A stretch of DNA of 64,000 nt from Alteromonas macleodii ATCC 27126 (GCF_000172635.2 NC_018632.1:1488001-1552000); one strand, 5' to 3'. Shown: positions 27,011 to 36,586, counted from the first letter of the stretch. Numbers and translations: made by a program. Notes: a model not told the origin generated them from the sequence alone.

Positions 27011-27590
27011 CACGGCGCAGCTTAAACAATTGGTAGAGGCAGCAATATTTGTTGCTGATAAACCTATTTCAAAGCAGCATTTAAAAGAAACGGTACTCAA
27101 TGAGTTTACCGTCGCTGATAGAACCTTGAGTAAGGTGATTAACGAGCTAAAGTTAGACTATCAGCCAAGAGGCATTCAATTGGTGGAAGTAGCAAGTGGC
27201 TATCGCTTTCAATCGTTAGATGCGTTAAGCCCGTGGTTAAGCAAATTGTGGCAGGAAAATGCGCCAAAGTATTCTAGAGCAATGCTCGAAACCTTGGCAC
27301 TCATTGCCTATCGTCAACCTATAACCCGCGGAGAAATAGAGCAGGTAAGGGGCGTGGCGGTAAGCAGTAATATTATAAAGACACTCACAGAACGAGACTG
27401 GGTAAAGGTAGTAGGCCACAAAGAAGTGCCTGGGCGACCAGCACTTTATGCAACTACCAAAGGCTTCTTAGACTATTTTTCGATGACGTCGTTGAGCGAT
27501 TTGCCCAATGCTGATGCTTTCGAAAACATGGCTGAAAGCGTTGCGTCAGACTCGCCGCTTAAGGTGTTAAATGAGGCACCGTCTGAATAG
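26997..27590 (+). CDS. scpB: Segregation and condensation protein B
   Basis: A winged-helix dimer that binds ScpA in the SMC-ScpAB complex. It has 197 residues from the ATG at 26997 (MKKINTAQLKQLVEAAIFVADKPIS); a GTG two codons earlier is less likely. The LETLALIAYRQPITRGEIEQVRGV segment is the family signature, followed by KVVGHKEVPGRPALYATTKGFLDYF. The overlap with scpA points to translational coupling. Confidence 0.94.
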   Translation: MKKINTAQLKQLVEAAIFVADKPISKQHLKETVLNEFTVADRTLSKVINELKLDYQPRGIQLVEVASGYRFQSLDALSPWLSKLWQENAPKYSRAMLETLALIAYRQPITRGEIEQVRGVAVSSNIIKTLTERDWVKVVGHKEVPGRPALYATTKGFLDYFSMTSLSDLPNADAFENMAESVASDSPLKVLNEAPSE

Positions 27591-27630
27591 ACCGTGCGAC
27601 CGTAAACAAGCAATTAAAGAGTGAAAACCC

Positions 27631-28527
27631 ATGACTGAAAAGTTGCAAAAAGTACTGGCTAACCAAGGGCTAGGCTCGCGACGAGAAATGGAACGTTGGA
27701 TTGAAGAAGGCCGAGTATCGGTCGATGGCACCAAAGCAACATTAGGAGATAGAGTCGACCACACCGCACAAATCCGTGTTGATGGTCATTTGCTATCTCG
27801 TCAAACAGAACAGCCAATTTGCCGAGTGTTGATGTACAACAAACCCGAAGGTGAATTGTGTAGCCGTCACGACCCTGAAGGTCGCGATACGGTATTTGAC
27901 CGTCTACCCGCTATTCGACTAGGGCGCTGGATCACCGTTGGTCGTCTAGACATGAACACCAGTGGCCTGCTGTTATTCACTAACGATGGTGAATTAGCCA
28001 ACCGCCTAATGCACCCTAAGTGCGAAGTAGAACGCGAATACGCAGTACGTGTATTCGGTGAGGTAACAGGCAAAACACTACATACCCTTCAAAAAGGTGT
28101 AGAGCTGGAAGACGGCGAAGCAAAGTTCCTGACAATTTCAGGTGCGCCTACGCCGCAGCATGCTGAAGATGAAAGCATGAACCGTTGGTACAACGTAACG
28201 TTGAAAGAAGGGCGTAACCGCGAAGTGCGTCGTCTTTGGGAGTCGCAAGGCGTGCAGGTAAGCCGTTTGATCCGTGTTAAGTATGGCCCAATTGAATTGC
28301 AAAAGCGTCTACCCCAAGGTGCGTGGGTAGAACTAGGATTAGAAGACGTGAACGCGCTTCGTAGCCATGTTCAACTGCCGGATGAAACGCAAACTATGGT
28401 TAATGTGCGCCAGGGCAAACTTGACCACGCGCGTTTAAGTCGCATGCGTCGCTCGGTTAAAAAGCATAAAGTGCGTAAGCAACAAGGCTTAAATAAACGA
28501 GCTGGGCGTCCCGCCAAACGTAAGTAA
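27631..28527 (+). CDS. rluB: 23S rRNA pseudouridine(2605) synthase
   Basis: A cytoplasmic RNA modification enzyme of the RsuA family, 298 residues. The S4 RNA-binding domain spans about 1-60 ([30 protein letters not shown]). The catalytic aspartate is in [13 protein letters not shown] (D107), and [27 protein letters not shown] is the conserved RluB/RluE/F block. A basic C-terminal tail (about 270-298) is rich in Arg and Lys. It follows scpB by 40 bases and probably shares its transcript; a terminator lies at 28563. Confidence 0.94.
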   Translation: MTEKLQKVLANQGLGSRREMERWIEEGRVSVDGTKATLGDRVDHTAQIRVDGHLLSRQTEQPICRVLMYNKPEGELCSRHDPEGRDTVFDRLPAIRLGRWITVGRLDMNTSGLLLFTNDGELANRLMHPKCEVEREYAVRVFGEVTGKTLHTLQKGVELEDGEAKFLTISGAPTPQHAEDESMNRWYNVTLKEGRNREVRRLWESQGVQVSRLIRVKYGPIELQKRLPQGAWVELGLEDVNALRSHVQLPDETQTMVNVRQGKLDHARLSRMRRSVKKHKVRKQQGLNKRAGRPAKRK

Positions 28528-28562
28528 TAGTTAATTTATTCTTGACGTGTAAGTGATTACTC

Positions 28563-28595
28563 AAAGCCGCAAGCGTTCGCTAGCGGCTTTTTTAT
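28563..28595 (+). terminator. Terminator after rluB
   Basis: AAAGCCGC-A-AGCG pairs with CGCT-A-GCGGCTTT around a short loop, followed by a T run. Confidence 0.85.
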
Positions 28596-28755
28596 TTCAG
28601 TGACGTGCATTCTTCAACTTAATCACTAGGTTTGTCCCCCATTTAATTCTGATTTCAGTCACGATGATTACGATCTTCTTTCTAAGCGATGGCGTAGCAA
28701 AGTGTGAAGCTGCTACGTCAAGTAGGGTAAGACCAAAACGGAAAAGGAGATAGTA

Positions 28756-29559
28756 ATGAAAGATATGCCTCAGTTAGGAATGGGAACGTTTCGATTGAAA
28801 GGTGACGAGGCCCGTGAGTCAGTCAGTAAAGCGCTAGAGGTTGGTTTCAGACACATTGATACCGCACAATTTTATGACAACGAAGCACAAGTTGGCGATG
28901 CCATAAAAACCAGCGGCCTTGATAGAAGCGAACTGTTTGTCACCACCAAGGTGTGGCACGAGTCATTGGGCGATACCCATTTTATTCCAAGTGTTCACGA
29001 AAGCTTAGAAAAGCTGAAGCTAGAATATGTTGATTTGCTTCTTATCCATTGGCCATATCCTGGCAATGATATTTCACTCGAAAGTTACTTAGGCAATCTT
29101 GCAAAGGCGAAAGAGCAAGGGCTTACTCGTCATATTGGGGTGTCTAATTTCACTATTGATTTGTTAGATAAGGCCGAAAAGGTTCTTGGTAAAGGCGAGA
29201 TTTACACCAACCAAATTGAAATCCATCCTTTCATGCAAAATAAGAAAGTTGTTGAAGCGTGTAAGGAAAAAGGCATAAAAGCGACTGCATATATGCCATT
29301 TGCGGTAGGAAAAGTAATGAAGGACGAAACGTTATTGCGAATAGCACAAAACCACGATGCGACGCCGGCGCAAGTTGTTCTGGCGTGGATGGAGAAACGT
29401 CACATTTACGCAATCCCTTCATCAACCAGTAAAGTACACTTGGCGGAGAATTTAGCTTACGGTGGTGTACACTTAACTGATTCAGAGCTCGCGCTTATTG
29501 ATGATCTTGATAACGGCGACCGAATTGTAAACCCGGATTTTGCTCCAGACTGGGATTAA
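28756..29559 (+). CDS. dkgB: Aldo/keto reductase, DkgB-like
   Basis: An NADPH-dependent TIM-barrel reductase of small aldehydes and ketones such as methylglyoxal or 2,5-diketogluconate. It has 267 residues. The catalytic tetrad is visible: D35 in HIDTA, Y40 in QFYDNE, K65 in VTTKVW and His in LLLIHWP. The cofactor segment IPSSTSKVHLAENL lies near the C-terminus. AAGGAGA precedes the ATG. It stands alone between terminator-like hairpins. Confidence 0.88.
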   Translation: MKDMPQLGMGTFRLKGDEARESVSKALEVGFRHIDTAQFYDNEAQVGDAIKTSGLDRSELFVTTKVWHESLGDTHFIPSVHESLEKLKLEYVDLLLIHWPYPGNDISLESYLGNLAKAKEQGLTRHIGVSNFTIDLLDKAEKVLGKGEIYTNQIEIHPFMQNKKVVEACKEKGIKATAYMPFAVGKVMKDETLLRIAQNHDATPAQVVLAWMEKRHIYAIPSSTSKVHLAENLAYGGVHLTDSELALIDDLDNGDRIVNPDFAPDWD

Positions 29560-29640
29560 CGATTTGTAGAGAGCGTTTGTCTTTAGACTACTAACGGGAT
29601 AGCGTTTAATTTTACCTAGCTCTGTGTACAGGGCTAAAAT

Positions 29641-29676
29641 CAGGGGCCGCCTTTGAGGTACTAATGGCGGCCCCTG
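29641..29676. terminator. Strong 11-bp hairpin after dkgB (no T tract)
   Basis: CAGGGGCCGCC pairs perfectly with GGCGGCCCCTG around a 14-base loop. There is no T tract on the plus side; on the minus side it is followed by ATTTTAG. It lies between convergent dkgB and maa and may act as a bidirectional stop or a transcript-stabilising hairpin. Confidence 0.5.
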
Positions 29677-29782
29677 AAGAGTCTTTGAATTACCGGTTCA
29701 GATTAAATCGATAGATGTGACTTGGAATGGACTCGTGTAAAGGTGTTTTTTAAGGCATGTGATACCGAAAACATCACATGCT

Positions 29783-30346
29783 CTATTCGGCTTGCTCTAT
29801 TTCTTTGATGACTTTGGCAGGGTTACCACCTATGACCACATTGTCGCCAAAAGACTTAGTTACCACCGCGCCAGAGGCCACAACCACATTGTCTCCCAAC
29901 GTTACGCCAGGGTTTATGACCGCCATACCACCAATCCAGCAATTATCGCCAATAGTAATGGGCTTGGCGAACTCGATGCCGGTTGCCCTTTGTACAGGAT
30001 CTAATGGGTGCGTAGCGGTGTACAAGCCGACTTGAGGCGCAATCATGCAGTTATCACCTATCGTGACCTTCGCTGCATCTAAAATCACACAATTGAAGTT
30101 AGCGAAAAAATTTTCGCCTACGTGAATATTTTCGCCGTAATCACATTTGAATGATGACTCGATGTAAAGCCTTTTTCCAGTACTACCAAACAGCTCTTTT
30201 AGTAGTTTTGTACGCTTTTTGTGGTCACTTTGACAAGTTGTGTTGAGCTCGTCTAATTGCATACGGCATTGCTTGCGCAATGCCGATAATGTTTTGTCTG
30301 ACGGAAAGTATAAATCGCCAGCAAGCATCTTTTCTTGTTCAGTCAT
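29783..30346 (-). CDS. maa: Maltose/galactoside O-acetyltransferase-like protein
   Basis: A 187-residue left-handed beta-helix acetyltransferase of the LacA/Maa/NodL group that moves acetyl from acetyl-CoA to sugar hydroxyls. It opens with the Maa domain (MTEQEKMLAGDLYFPSD), has the catalytic histidine in TATHPLDP (about 113) and hexapeptide repeats ITIGDNCWIGG...VTLGDNVVVASGAVV, and ends GGNPAKVIKEI. The natural substrate is unknown. Confidence 0.9.
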   Translation of the reverse strand: MTEQEKMLAGDLYFPSDKTLSALRKQCRMQLDELNTTCQSDHKKRTKLLKELFGSTGKRLYIESSFKCDYGENIHVGENFFANFNCVILDAAKVTIGDNCMIAPQVGLYTATHPLDPVQRATGIEFAKPITIGDNCWIGGMAVINPGVTLGDNVVVASGAVVTKSFGDNVVIGGNPAKVIKEIEQAE

Positions 30347-30386
30347 GCATTTCCAGTAGGTAAGCTTAAATGATTAAGCCAATACG

Positions 30387-31057
30387 TTACTGTGCACTGC
30401 CGTAGCTTACAATGACTTTTTGTTTTAGTTCATCGCTTTCAATGTCTAAGTTAACAGGACGGTGCAAAACAATGTTGCCGTCTACAGTAACCGATGCACT
30501 AATCGATAGGGTAGGTTTGTTGTCTGATTTCTTGCCCCAAGCGCTTTCACTTTCCTTATATACGATATCGCCTAAAACGTGAGAAGAGCCAGATAAAGTA
30601 ATATCGCCGTTGAGTGTTTTGATGTGTTTTTCAATGGTTGTATCAACGGCTGTTATGTCTCCATTCACTGTTTCAACGCTACCGCCAATTGCACTTTGCG
30701 TAGGAAGCGTAACATTTCCATTCACGGTCTCTACACCCTTAAGTACATTGAGGTGTGAAGCTGCGCTTACATCGCCATTTACAATATCGATATTTCGGAC
30801 AGACACATGGCTACCCATTTCAAGATTGCCGTTAACGATGCTGACTTCATCCGCGCCACCATGATCGCTAATTTCCACATTGCCATTAACAGAAGAAATA
30901 TCACCAGCGTGTTTCCCTTCAGCTATGTCAATATTGCCTAGAATAGAACTGAATCGCTGCCTTCTAATGCGCTAGCGTCGCCAACATGGATAACGCAGCC
31001 AGTAAGCAAAGAGGCTGAAAGCAACATAGCTGCACTAGCAATAATAGACTTTTTCAT
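30387..31057 (-). pseudogene. DUF4097-like lipoprotein of repeated beta units, frameshifted
   Basis: The start ATG at 31057 opens a lipoprotein signal peptide, MKKSIIASAAMLLSASLLTGC, with the lipobox LTGC. After GSDS the frame meets a stop. In the next frame the sequence continues FSSILGNIDIAEGKHAGDISSVNGNVEIS and runs to 30387. Adding one T in the TT near 30952 would rejoin the frames. The body is a series of units of the type V-N-G-(D/N)-(I/V) (VNGNLEM, VNGDVSA, VNGNVTL, VNGDITA, LNGDITL), an adhesin-like or DUF4097 beta-helix pattern. The product would be an outer-membrane-anchored protein of about 223 residues, function unknown. Its dispersed word (30797) is the only one with the opposite coding orientation. 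Confidence 0.75.
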
Positions 31058-31330
31058 ATTCTTATATCCTTGATTGTTTCATAAATACTTAATAACACGC
31101 TTTAACGGTATTGATATCAAACACAAATTTTGTTGTGCATTTATAAAATACATATCACGTATCATGCCACTCTTAAAAAGCATTTAAAATCAAAAGGTTG
31201 GTTTAACATGCTAAAGGGGGAGACTGCCTTAATAGTGTAATGACTAATTTTATAGTTTCATCTGCCATCGGATGGCGAATTTGACCATTCTGCACCACAT
31301 GGCCCTAAGCTCAGAAGGGAGCTCAGAAGG

Positions 31331-31503
31331 GGACAGACACTCGCTTGAAGAAATTATTTAAAGAAATGGACAGACACTCAATGTGAATACATCTTTTTGG
31401 TTACAAGCTGCTTTTTTGAGTGTGTGTCCGAGAAGTACAGGTAGCTATTTGAGTGTGTGTCCAACGAGTACAGGCAAGGTTTTAGCCTATGCGAGTGTCT
31501 GTC
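31331..31503. repeat. Cluster of five dispersed words in the 31058-31564 gap
   Basis: GGACAGACAC at 31331 and 31368, then GTGTGTGTCC at 31420 and 31453 and GTGTCTGTCC at 31494. The two halves face each other, and 31420 and 31453 have similar context (GAGTGTGTGTCC, then GTACAGG). CTCAGAAGGGGA is repeated just before. The left half of the gap (31058-31330) is AT-rich and must contain the lipoprotein promoter; I see no other gene in these 507 bases. Confidence 0.88.
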
Positions 31504-31564
31504 CTCGAATTTTAATAGTATGTTGGTATATGTGGTTTTTACTTTTTAGTGAGGTTAGGTGGCG

Positions 31565-32059
31565 ATGATAAAGATTTATCACAACCCAGAGTGCGGCACG
31601 TCTAGGAATGTACTGGCGGTGATCAAGGCCTCTGGGTATGAGGTGCAGGTTATTGAGTATTTACGTGTTGGGTGGGAACGTGAACAACTAACTTATTTGT
31701 TGAATGCGGCTAACCTTAACCCTCGACAAGCGCTTCGCACAACAAAGTCGCCTGCTGCTGAATTAGGGTTACTTGATGAAACAGTGAGTAACGAAATCAT
31801 CTTTGAATTGATGCTGGAACATCCCGTTTTAGTGAATAGGCCTATTGTTTGCATTCCCGAAGGTGAACACGAAAAAGCAGTTTCTTTACCTCTTGGGAGA
31901 GTTGAAGGTAATTCCTATTCGAATAACGCAAAAGAAACAGTGAAATTATGCCGGCCAAGTGAAGCTGTACTGGATATTTTGCCTGTATGGCCACAAGGCC
32001 CTTTTGCTAAAGAAGACGGCACACCACTTATAGACCAAGATGGTAAACGAGTAATTTAA
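31565..32059 (+). CDS. arsC: Arsenate reductase, ArsC family, with insertion
   Basis: A glutaredoxin-dependent arsenate reductase-like protein. The ATG at 31565 is chosen because AGGTGG lies just upstream; a GTG two codons earlier is possible. The catalytic cysteine is in HNPECGTSRN (C10), and the anion-binding RPIV and LCRPSEAVL segments are present. Between NRPIVCIPEG and KLCRPSEAV there are about 26 extra residues (EHEKAVSLPLGRVEGNSYSN...) compared with the 141-residue E. coli enzyme, giving 164 residues. No ars regulator or pump gene is nearby, so it may be a stand-alone ArsC/YffB-like protein. It is 12 bases from the next gene. Confidence 0.85.
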   Translation: MIKIYHNPECGTSRNVLAVIKASGYEVQVIEYLRVGWEREQLTYLLNAANLNPRQALRTTKSPAAELGLLDETVSNEIIFELMLEHPVLVNRPIVCIPEGEHEKAVSLPLGRVEGNSYSNNAKETVKLCRPSEAVLDILPVWPQGPFAKEDGTPLIDQDGKRVI

Positions 32060-32071
32060 ACGGAGTAGTTT

Positions 32072-33358
32072 ATGCAGGACAAGTACACGCAATTAAATAA
32101 GGCTAAAAGGCTTGCATTGGCCTGTTTGATTTTTGCCGCAAGTGTATTTGTTTTAACGGTTTTACTTCCCAAGTTTTATCCAAACTTGCAAGGAGCATGG
32201 TGGTTGGGGCTTATTAAGATGGCCAGTGAGGCGGCGCTCATCGGTGGTCTAGCTGACTGGTTTGCAGTGACAGCATTATTTAAGCCAATTCCAGCGAAGT
32301 ACCCCATTCCGCACACCAATATCGTGGCTAGTAACAAGTCTGTTATTGCTAATAACCTGTCATTGTTCGTTAAGGAAAAGTTCTTTCATCCTGAAGCAAT
32401 AGAGAAGCTAATTCGGGACAGCGACCCTGCTAAGGGCGCGGGAAGGTGGTTGTCACAGGATAGAAACGCTTCCCGTTTAAGTCGCTTTCTATGCGATGCT
32501 TTTGCAGGCGTTCTGCGTGTGCTCGATGACAAACCTGTGAAAGCGTTTATCGCTAAAACCGCACAGAAGGGCATTAACCAACTTGATCTTAGGCAATTGA
32601 TGGCAACCTCGTTAAGCGCCGTTACGAAAGAGCGCCAGCATCAGGTAGTGCTTGATAGGGTGTTAGGGAAATTGGCCTCACTGCTTGCAGAGCCTGAAAC
32701 ACAAATCTACATAGCAGATACGTTAGTAGTCTGGCTAAAAACCGAATACAGTCGTATTGAAAAGCTATTGCCGTCTAGTTGGCTAAGCGAGCAGGGGGCA
32801 CTCATTGCTGTTAAAGCGGTTTCAAGTATTTTGGAAGATGTATACGAAGATGAGCATCACCCCATTCGCCATGCATTTGATGAGCAAGTACACGAATTTC
32901 TTTACGAACTACAGCACAGCCCGTTAATGGAGAAAAAGGTAAACAGCTATCGGGAAAAAATTACTAATGACCCAGCGTTAAACGCGTATGTTCAGCAATC
33001 ATGGGCCAAGTTTCATCAATGGCTTTTAACGTCTCTTGAACAGCAAAATGGTAAAGCAGAAACAAAGGTGTCGAGCCTTTTAAAAGATTTGGGTACTACG
33101 TTAACGCAAGACAGTGAGCTAGCAAAAGCGTTCAATAAGCACATTGGAGAAGCGGCTAAATATATGGCGCCTGAGTTGGCTGAATTTCTAACCCGTCACA
33201 TTCGTGACACCATCAATAGCTGGGATGAACGTGAAATGGCTGAGCAGGTAGAGTTGAATATTGGCCGCGATCTTCAAAAAGTTCGCATAAACGGCACGAT
33301 CGTAGGCGGGTTGATAGGTGCAATATTGTTTGGCATAGAGGCCCTGCTTGGCCTCTAG
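32072..33358 (+). CDS. DUF445 family inner-membrane protein
   Basis: A 428-residue protein of the YjiN/DUF445 type. Hydrophobic segments lie near residues 14-32 and 42-65 (GALIGGLADWFAVTALFK, the family signature with PIPHTNI), then a long helical soluble domain, and a C-terminal helix (VGGLIGAILFGIEALLGL). Function unknown. It is probably cotranscribed with arsC, whose stop is 12 bases upstream. Confidence 0.88.
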   Translation: MQDKYTQLNKAKRLALACLIFAASVFVLTVLLPKFYPNLQGAWWLGLIKMASEAALIGGLADWFAVTALFKPIPAKYPIPHTNIVASNKSVIANNLSLFVKEKFFHPEAIEKLIRDSDPAKGAGRWLSQDRNASRLSRFLCDAFAGVLRVLDDKPVKAFIAKTAQKGINQLDLRQLMATSLSAVTKERQHQVVLDRVLGKLASLLAEPETQIYIADTLVVWLKTEYSRIEKLLPSSWLSEQGALIAVKAVSSILEDVYEDEHHPIRHAFDEQVHEFLYELQHSPLMEKKVNSYREKITNDPALNAYVQQSWAKFHQWLLTSLEQQNGKAETKVSSLLKDLGTTLTQDSELAKAFNKHIGEAAKYMAPELAEFLTRHIRDTINSWDEREMAEQVELNIGRDLQKVRINGTIVGGLIGAILFGIEALLGL

Positions 33359-33491
33359 TCATTTATTTAAGCAAGTCGCATTAGCTGGTGTGGGTATGAA
33401 TAGCTTAAGTGTCGCTGTTAATCAGCGCTAAAACGCAAACTATAAAGCAACCATTTCAACGCTTTCTATTGGCAACAAATTTTAAAAAAGT

Positions 33492-34145
33492 CTACTTCGC
33501 CGTTAGTGCAAATACCAAATTATCAGCGTCTACTTTGCCTTTCAAACCGCCTTCAAGCACCGAGCGCTCTAACCTTTGAATGTTGTAGTCCACTGAATAA
33601 AGAGCGTCAACGGTTTTTTCGTTTACGCTAAAGGGAGGGCCGGCCATTTCATTCTGGTCATACTCGAAAGAAATGATTAGCTGGGGAGCGCATTGAGTAA
33701 TGGCCATTAAATGCGCAGCATATTGCTCGCGAAGCGGGCTAGGCAGTGCGACTAAAGCGGCTCTATCATAAATGCCCGTAACGTCACCTAAGTCGCTTGA
33801 TGTAAGTTTAAAGATATCACCTACGTAAATGGTTAAACCGTCTTTAGCGTAAATTTTACCGTTGGAAGTAGTGGTAACGGTAGGCTCTACACCTAGCTCT
33901 TCAAACAGCTGTATAATAGCCACTTCGCTTAGCTCAGCACCAACCACTTCACAACCTTGAGCCAGTAACCAACCAATATCACGGGTCTTTCCACATAGTG
34001 GTACAAAAATGCGCTTTAAAGATGTGCTAGGACTATCGTCGCCAAACAGAAAAGACGCATACTTTACTAAAAGTGCATTCCCTTCAGGTTCGTGAAATCC
34101 AATCTCGTTCTTTTGCCATTTACTGTGCCAAAAACTATGTTCCAT
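33492..34145 (-). CDS. tpm: Thiopurine S-methyltransferase
   Basis: A SAM-dependent methyltransferase acting on thiopurines and, in bacteria, on selenium or tellurium compounds. It has 217 residues. The TPMT N-terminus (MEHSFWHSKWQKNEIGFHE) and the SAM-site segments RIFVPLCGKTRDIGWLLAQG, VVGAELSEVAI and GIYDRAALVALP are clear. It is a single gene. Confidence 0.94.
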   Translation of the reverse strand: MEHSFWHSKWQKNEIGFHEPEGNALLVKYASFLFGDDSPSTSLKRIFVPLCGKTRDIGWLLAQGCEVVGAELSEVAIIQLFEELGVEPTVTTTSNGKIYAKDGLTIYVGDIFKLTSSDLGDVTGIYDRAALVALPSPLREQYAAHLMAITQCAPQLIISFEYDQNEMAGPPFSVNEKTVDALYSVDYNIQRLERSVLEGGLKGKVDADNLVFALTAK

Positions 34146-34215
34146 ATAAACCTCAAGTAGGTAAGCGATATATCTCTAAAAAAACAGGCGTTTTTATGAA
34201 GGGTATTAGAAACAA

Positions 34216-34242
34216 AAAAGGTAGCGAGAAACGCTACCTTTT
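34216..34242 (-). terminator. Terminator of bamE
   Basis: AAAAGGTAGCG pairs with CGCTACCTTTT around a five-base loop; on the minus strand the stem runs into a T tract. It begins 9 bases past the bamE stop. Confidence 0.9.
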
Positions 34243-34250
34243 AAACAAAA

Positions 34251-34607
34251 TTAGTTATCAAGCGGTGTATTGAAGTCTTCAGATAACTCGAAGTCACCTT
34301 CAACCGTTGTCACTTTGTTGTCTACAAAGTTAATCACCATTTGCTTTTGAAAATCTTCACCACGCTTTTTCATACCGCGCTTCATATCGTAAACGTAGTA
34401 CCAAGTGTCATCGTCGAATGAGTCTTGAACAACAGGGTTACCTAGTACATAAATAACTTGTTCTTTTGTCATTCCAACGCGCAGCTTTTCCACATCTCTT
34501 TGATCAAGGAAGTTTCCTTGAGGAACGTCGATTCGATAAATCCAGTTCGAGCAAGCGGTTGATGTTAGTGTGATACCAAGAATTACTAATAGGTGTTGCA
34601 ACTTCAT
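34251..34607 (-). CDS. bamE: Outer membrane assembly lipoprotein BamE (SmpA)
   Basis: A component of the BAM complex that inserts beta-barrel proteins in the outer membrane. It has 118 residues. The signal peptide ends in the lipobox TSTAC (C19), followed by IYRIDVPQGNFLDQRDVEKLRVGMTKEQVIYVLGNP and WYYVYDMKRG, the BamE core. It lies downstream of recN, the conserved enteric order, with a 124-base gap. Confidence 0.95.
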   Translation of the reverse strand: MKLQHLLVILGITLTSTACSNWIYRIDVPQGNFLDQRDVEKLRVGMTKEQVIYVLGNPVVQDSFDDDTWYYVYDMKRGMKKRGEDFQKQMVINFVDNKVTTVEGDFELSEDFNTPLDN

Positions 34608-34731
34608 GCGTTAATTTGTCCAGTATTGCCTTTGTTAGTGTCAATGAACTTCGCTAAAGCGAATTTCGAGACTGTTTTATTGCAAGCGCGAAGGCATGCT
34701 ACATTGACAACTATGACCAATCAACTGCATT

Positions 34732-36417
34732 TTAGTTCGATGCTGCGCTTTTAAGCAGTTCTTTTGCATTCGCTAGCGCCGATTTGGTTACTTTATCACC
34801 GGCTAACAGTCTTGCAAGCTCATCGATCCTGTCTTGCTTAGTCAGCGCCAACATCTGGGTTTCAGTACTTTCCCCGTCGGTAAGCTTGGTAACAAACAAT
34901 TGATTATGTGCCTGTGCCGCTACTTGAGGTAGATGGGTAACACACATTACTTGCGATTGTTTACCTAATTTACGTAAAAGCCCGCCAACGATTGATGCTG
35001 TTGGGCCGCTAATGCCCGTATCGACTTCATCGAAAATCATAGTAGGGGTAGCGTGATGGCCGCTCGCGATAACCTGAATAGCCAGTCCTATACGAGAAAG
35101 TTCACCACCTGATACGACTTTTTCTAATTTGTCTGCATCTTGACCAGGGTTGGTAGACACTTTAAATTCTACGGTATCTAGACCTGTGCTCACCGGCTTC
35201 TTAAGTTCGTCGTATTGAATCTGAATATCCACTTTTGCGTGGGGCATATTCATTTGGCGAATTTGCACTTCAATATCTTCGCTTAGCTTACCAGCAGCAC
35301 GTTGCCTGCTCTCGGAAAGCGCTTTGGTCGCGGTTAAATACGTTGCTCGTGCTTCTTCTACTTCGCCTTCAAGCGTACCTAACAGTGTTTCCTGTTCCGA
35401 TAAAGCATTGAATTCGGCGGCTAGCTCTTGGTGATGCTGATAAAGTCCCTCTGGCATCACAGTATGTTTACGGGCAAGTTCCATCGCCTTCGCATAGCGC
35501 GCCTCAACTTGCTGTAAGCGAAGTGGATCGATCTCTAAGTGATCGCAGTAGCTACGTAGCTCTCCTGCCGCTTCTTCTACTTGAATTGCTGCATCATTAA
35601 GCATTGCAATGATTGGCGTTAAACTAGCGTCGTGCGCCTCTAGTTCGCCTAAACGTTCAATACTGCTTTGTATAACTGACAATGCGTTGCCTTCATCGCT
35701 TTCATATAAATTGTATACGCTGGTCTGTGCTTGCTCTAAAAGGCTTTGCCCGTTACTCAGGCGTTTGTGCTCTATTTCTAACTCTTCAAATTCACCCTCT
35801 TCAATGGCGAATTCATCAAGTTCTTGAACCTGATAAGTTAACAGCTGAATTCTGTCTTCGCGCTGCTGGGCTTGTTCTTGAAGCGCCTTTAACGTGCGCT
35901 GCTTATCACGCCAAAGAGAGTAGGTTTCTCTAACTTGCACTAATATGTCGTCGTGCTTAGCGTAACCATCAACTAATTCCCTTTGGTGGTCTTCTTTCAG
36001 CAACTGTAGGTGAGTATTTTGACCGTGAATGGCCAACAAAAACTGGCCTAAGCCTTTTAACTGCTGAAGTGAGGCGGGAATACCGTTGATAAAAGCTTTT
36101 GAACGGCCTTCCTTTGAAATAACTCTGCGAATAAAGCAGCTATTCTCATCTTCATCTGAGGTGAGCTCATGTTCATCGAGGAAGGCTTTAGCTAATACAT
36201 TGCCGTTTAGAGAAAAGTGAGCAATGATCTCCGCTTTTGCGCTGCCTTTTCGCACCGCATTTGCGTCGGCGCGCTCGCCTAAGCACAAACTTAAAGCATC
36301 AATGGCGATGGATTTACCAGCACCGGTTTCGCCGGTTATAGCAGTCAACCCGTTTTCCAGTTGAACCGATAATTGTTTTACAACAGCAAAATTTGAAATA
36401 GAAAGATGCGCTAACAT
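34732..36417 (-). CDS. recN: DNA repair protein RecN
   Basis: An SMC-like ATPase that acts in double-strand break repair at the nucleoid. It has 561 residues from the ATG at 36417 (MLAHLSISNFAV). Walker A is GETGAGKS, and LSRIGLAIQVI and MIFDEVDTGISG are the signature and Walker B. A coiled coil covers about 155-370, with the D-loop and VTHLPQVAAQAH near the end. Two LexA-type sites lie immediately upstream, so SOS induction is expected. Confidence 0.97.
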   Translation of the reverse strand: MLAHLSISNFAVVKQLSVQLENGLTAITGETGAGKSIAIDALSLCLGERADANAVRKGSAKAEIIAHFSLNGNVLAKAFLDEHELTSDEDENSCFIRRVISKEGRSKAFINGIPASLQQLKGLGQFLLAIHGQNTHLQLLKEDHQRELVDGYAKHDDILVQVRETYSLWRDKQRTLKALQEQAQQREDRIQLLTYQVQELDEFAIEEGEFEELEIEHKRLSNGQSLLEQAQTSVYNLYESDEGNALSVIQSSIERLGELEAHDASLTPIIAMLNDAAIQVEEAAGELRSYCDHLEIDPLRLQQVEARYAKAMELARKHTVMPEGLYQHHQELAAEFNALSEQETLLGTLEGEVEEARATYLTATKALSESRQRAAGKLSEDIEVQIRQMNMPHAKVDIQIQYDELKKPVSTGLDTVEFKVSTNPGQDADKLEKVVSGGELSRIGLAIQVIASGHHATPTMIFDEVDTGISGPTASIVGGLLRKLGKQSQVMCVTHLPQVAAQAHNQLFVTKLTDGESTETQMLALTKQDRIDELARLLAGDKVTKSALANAKELLKSAASN

Positions 36418-36441
36418 AACCACACTCGAAAAAAGTTGAAC

Positions 36442-36476
36442 ATGATGATATATACAGTAACTGATAATATATACAG
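36442..36476. promoter_or_regulatory. recN: Two LexA (SOS) boxes upstream of recN
   Basis: CTGATAATATATACAG (36461-36476) matches CTG-N10-CAG closely; ATGATGATATATACAG (36442-36457) is a second, half-degenerate box. Multiple SOS boxes are typical of recN promoters. The sites lie 25-60 bases before the recN start. Confidence 0.85.
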
Positions 36477-36586
36477 TATTTTTTCCGTGTAAAGTTAAGT
36501 CGTAAATATTTTACTTAAAAATTAAAGTGGATTGTGAAAAGTTTAAAGAAATCAATATTGTATAGAGCGTTTAAAAAGGAGTGGTT

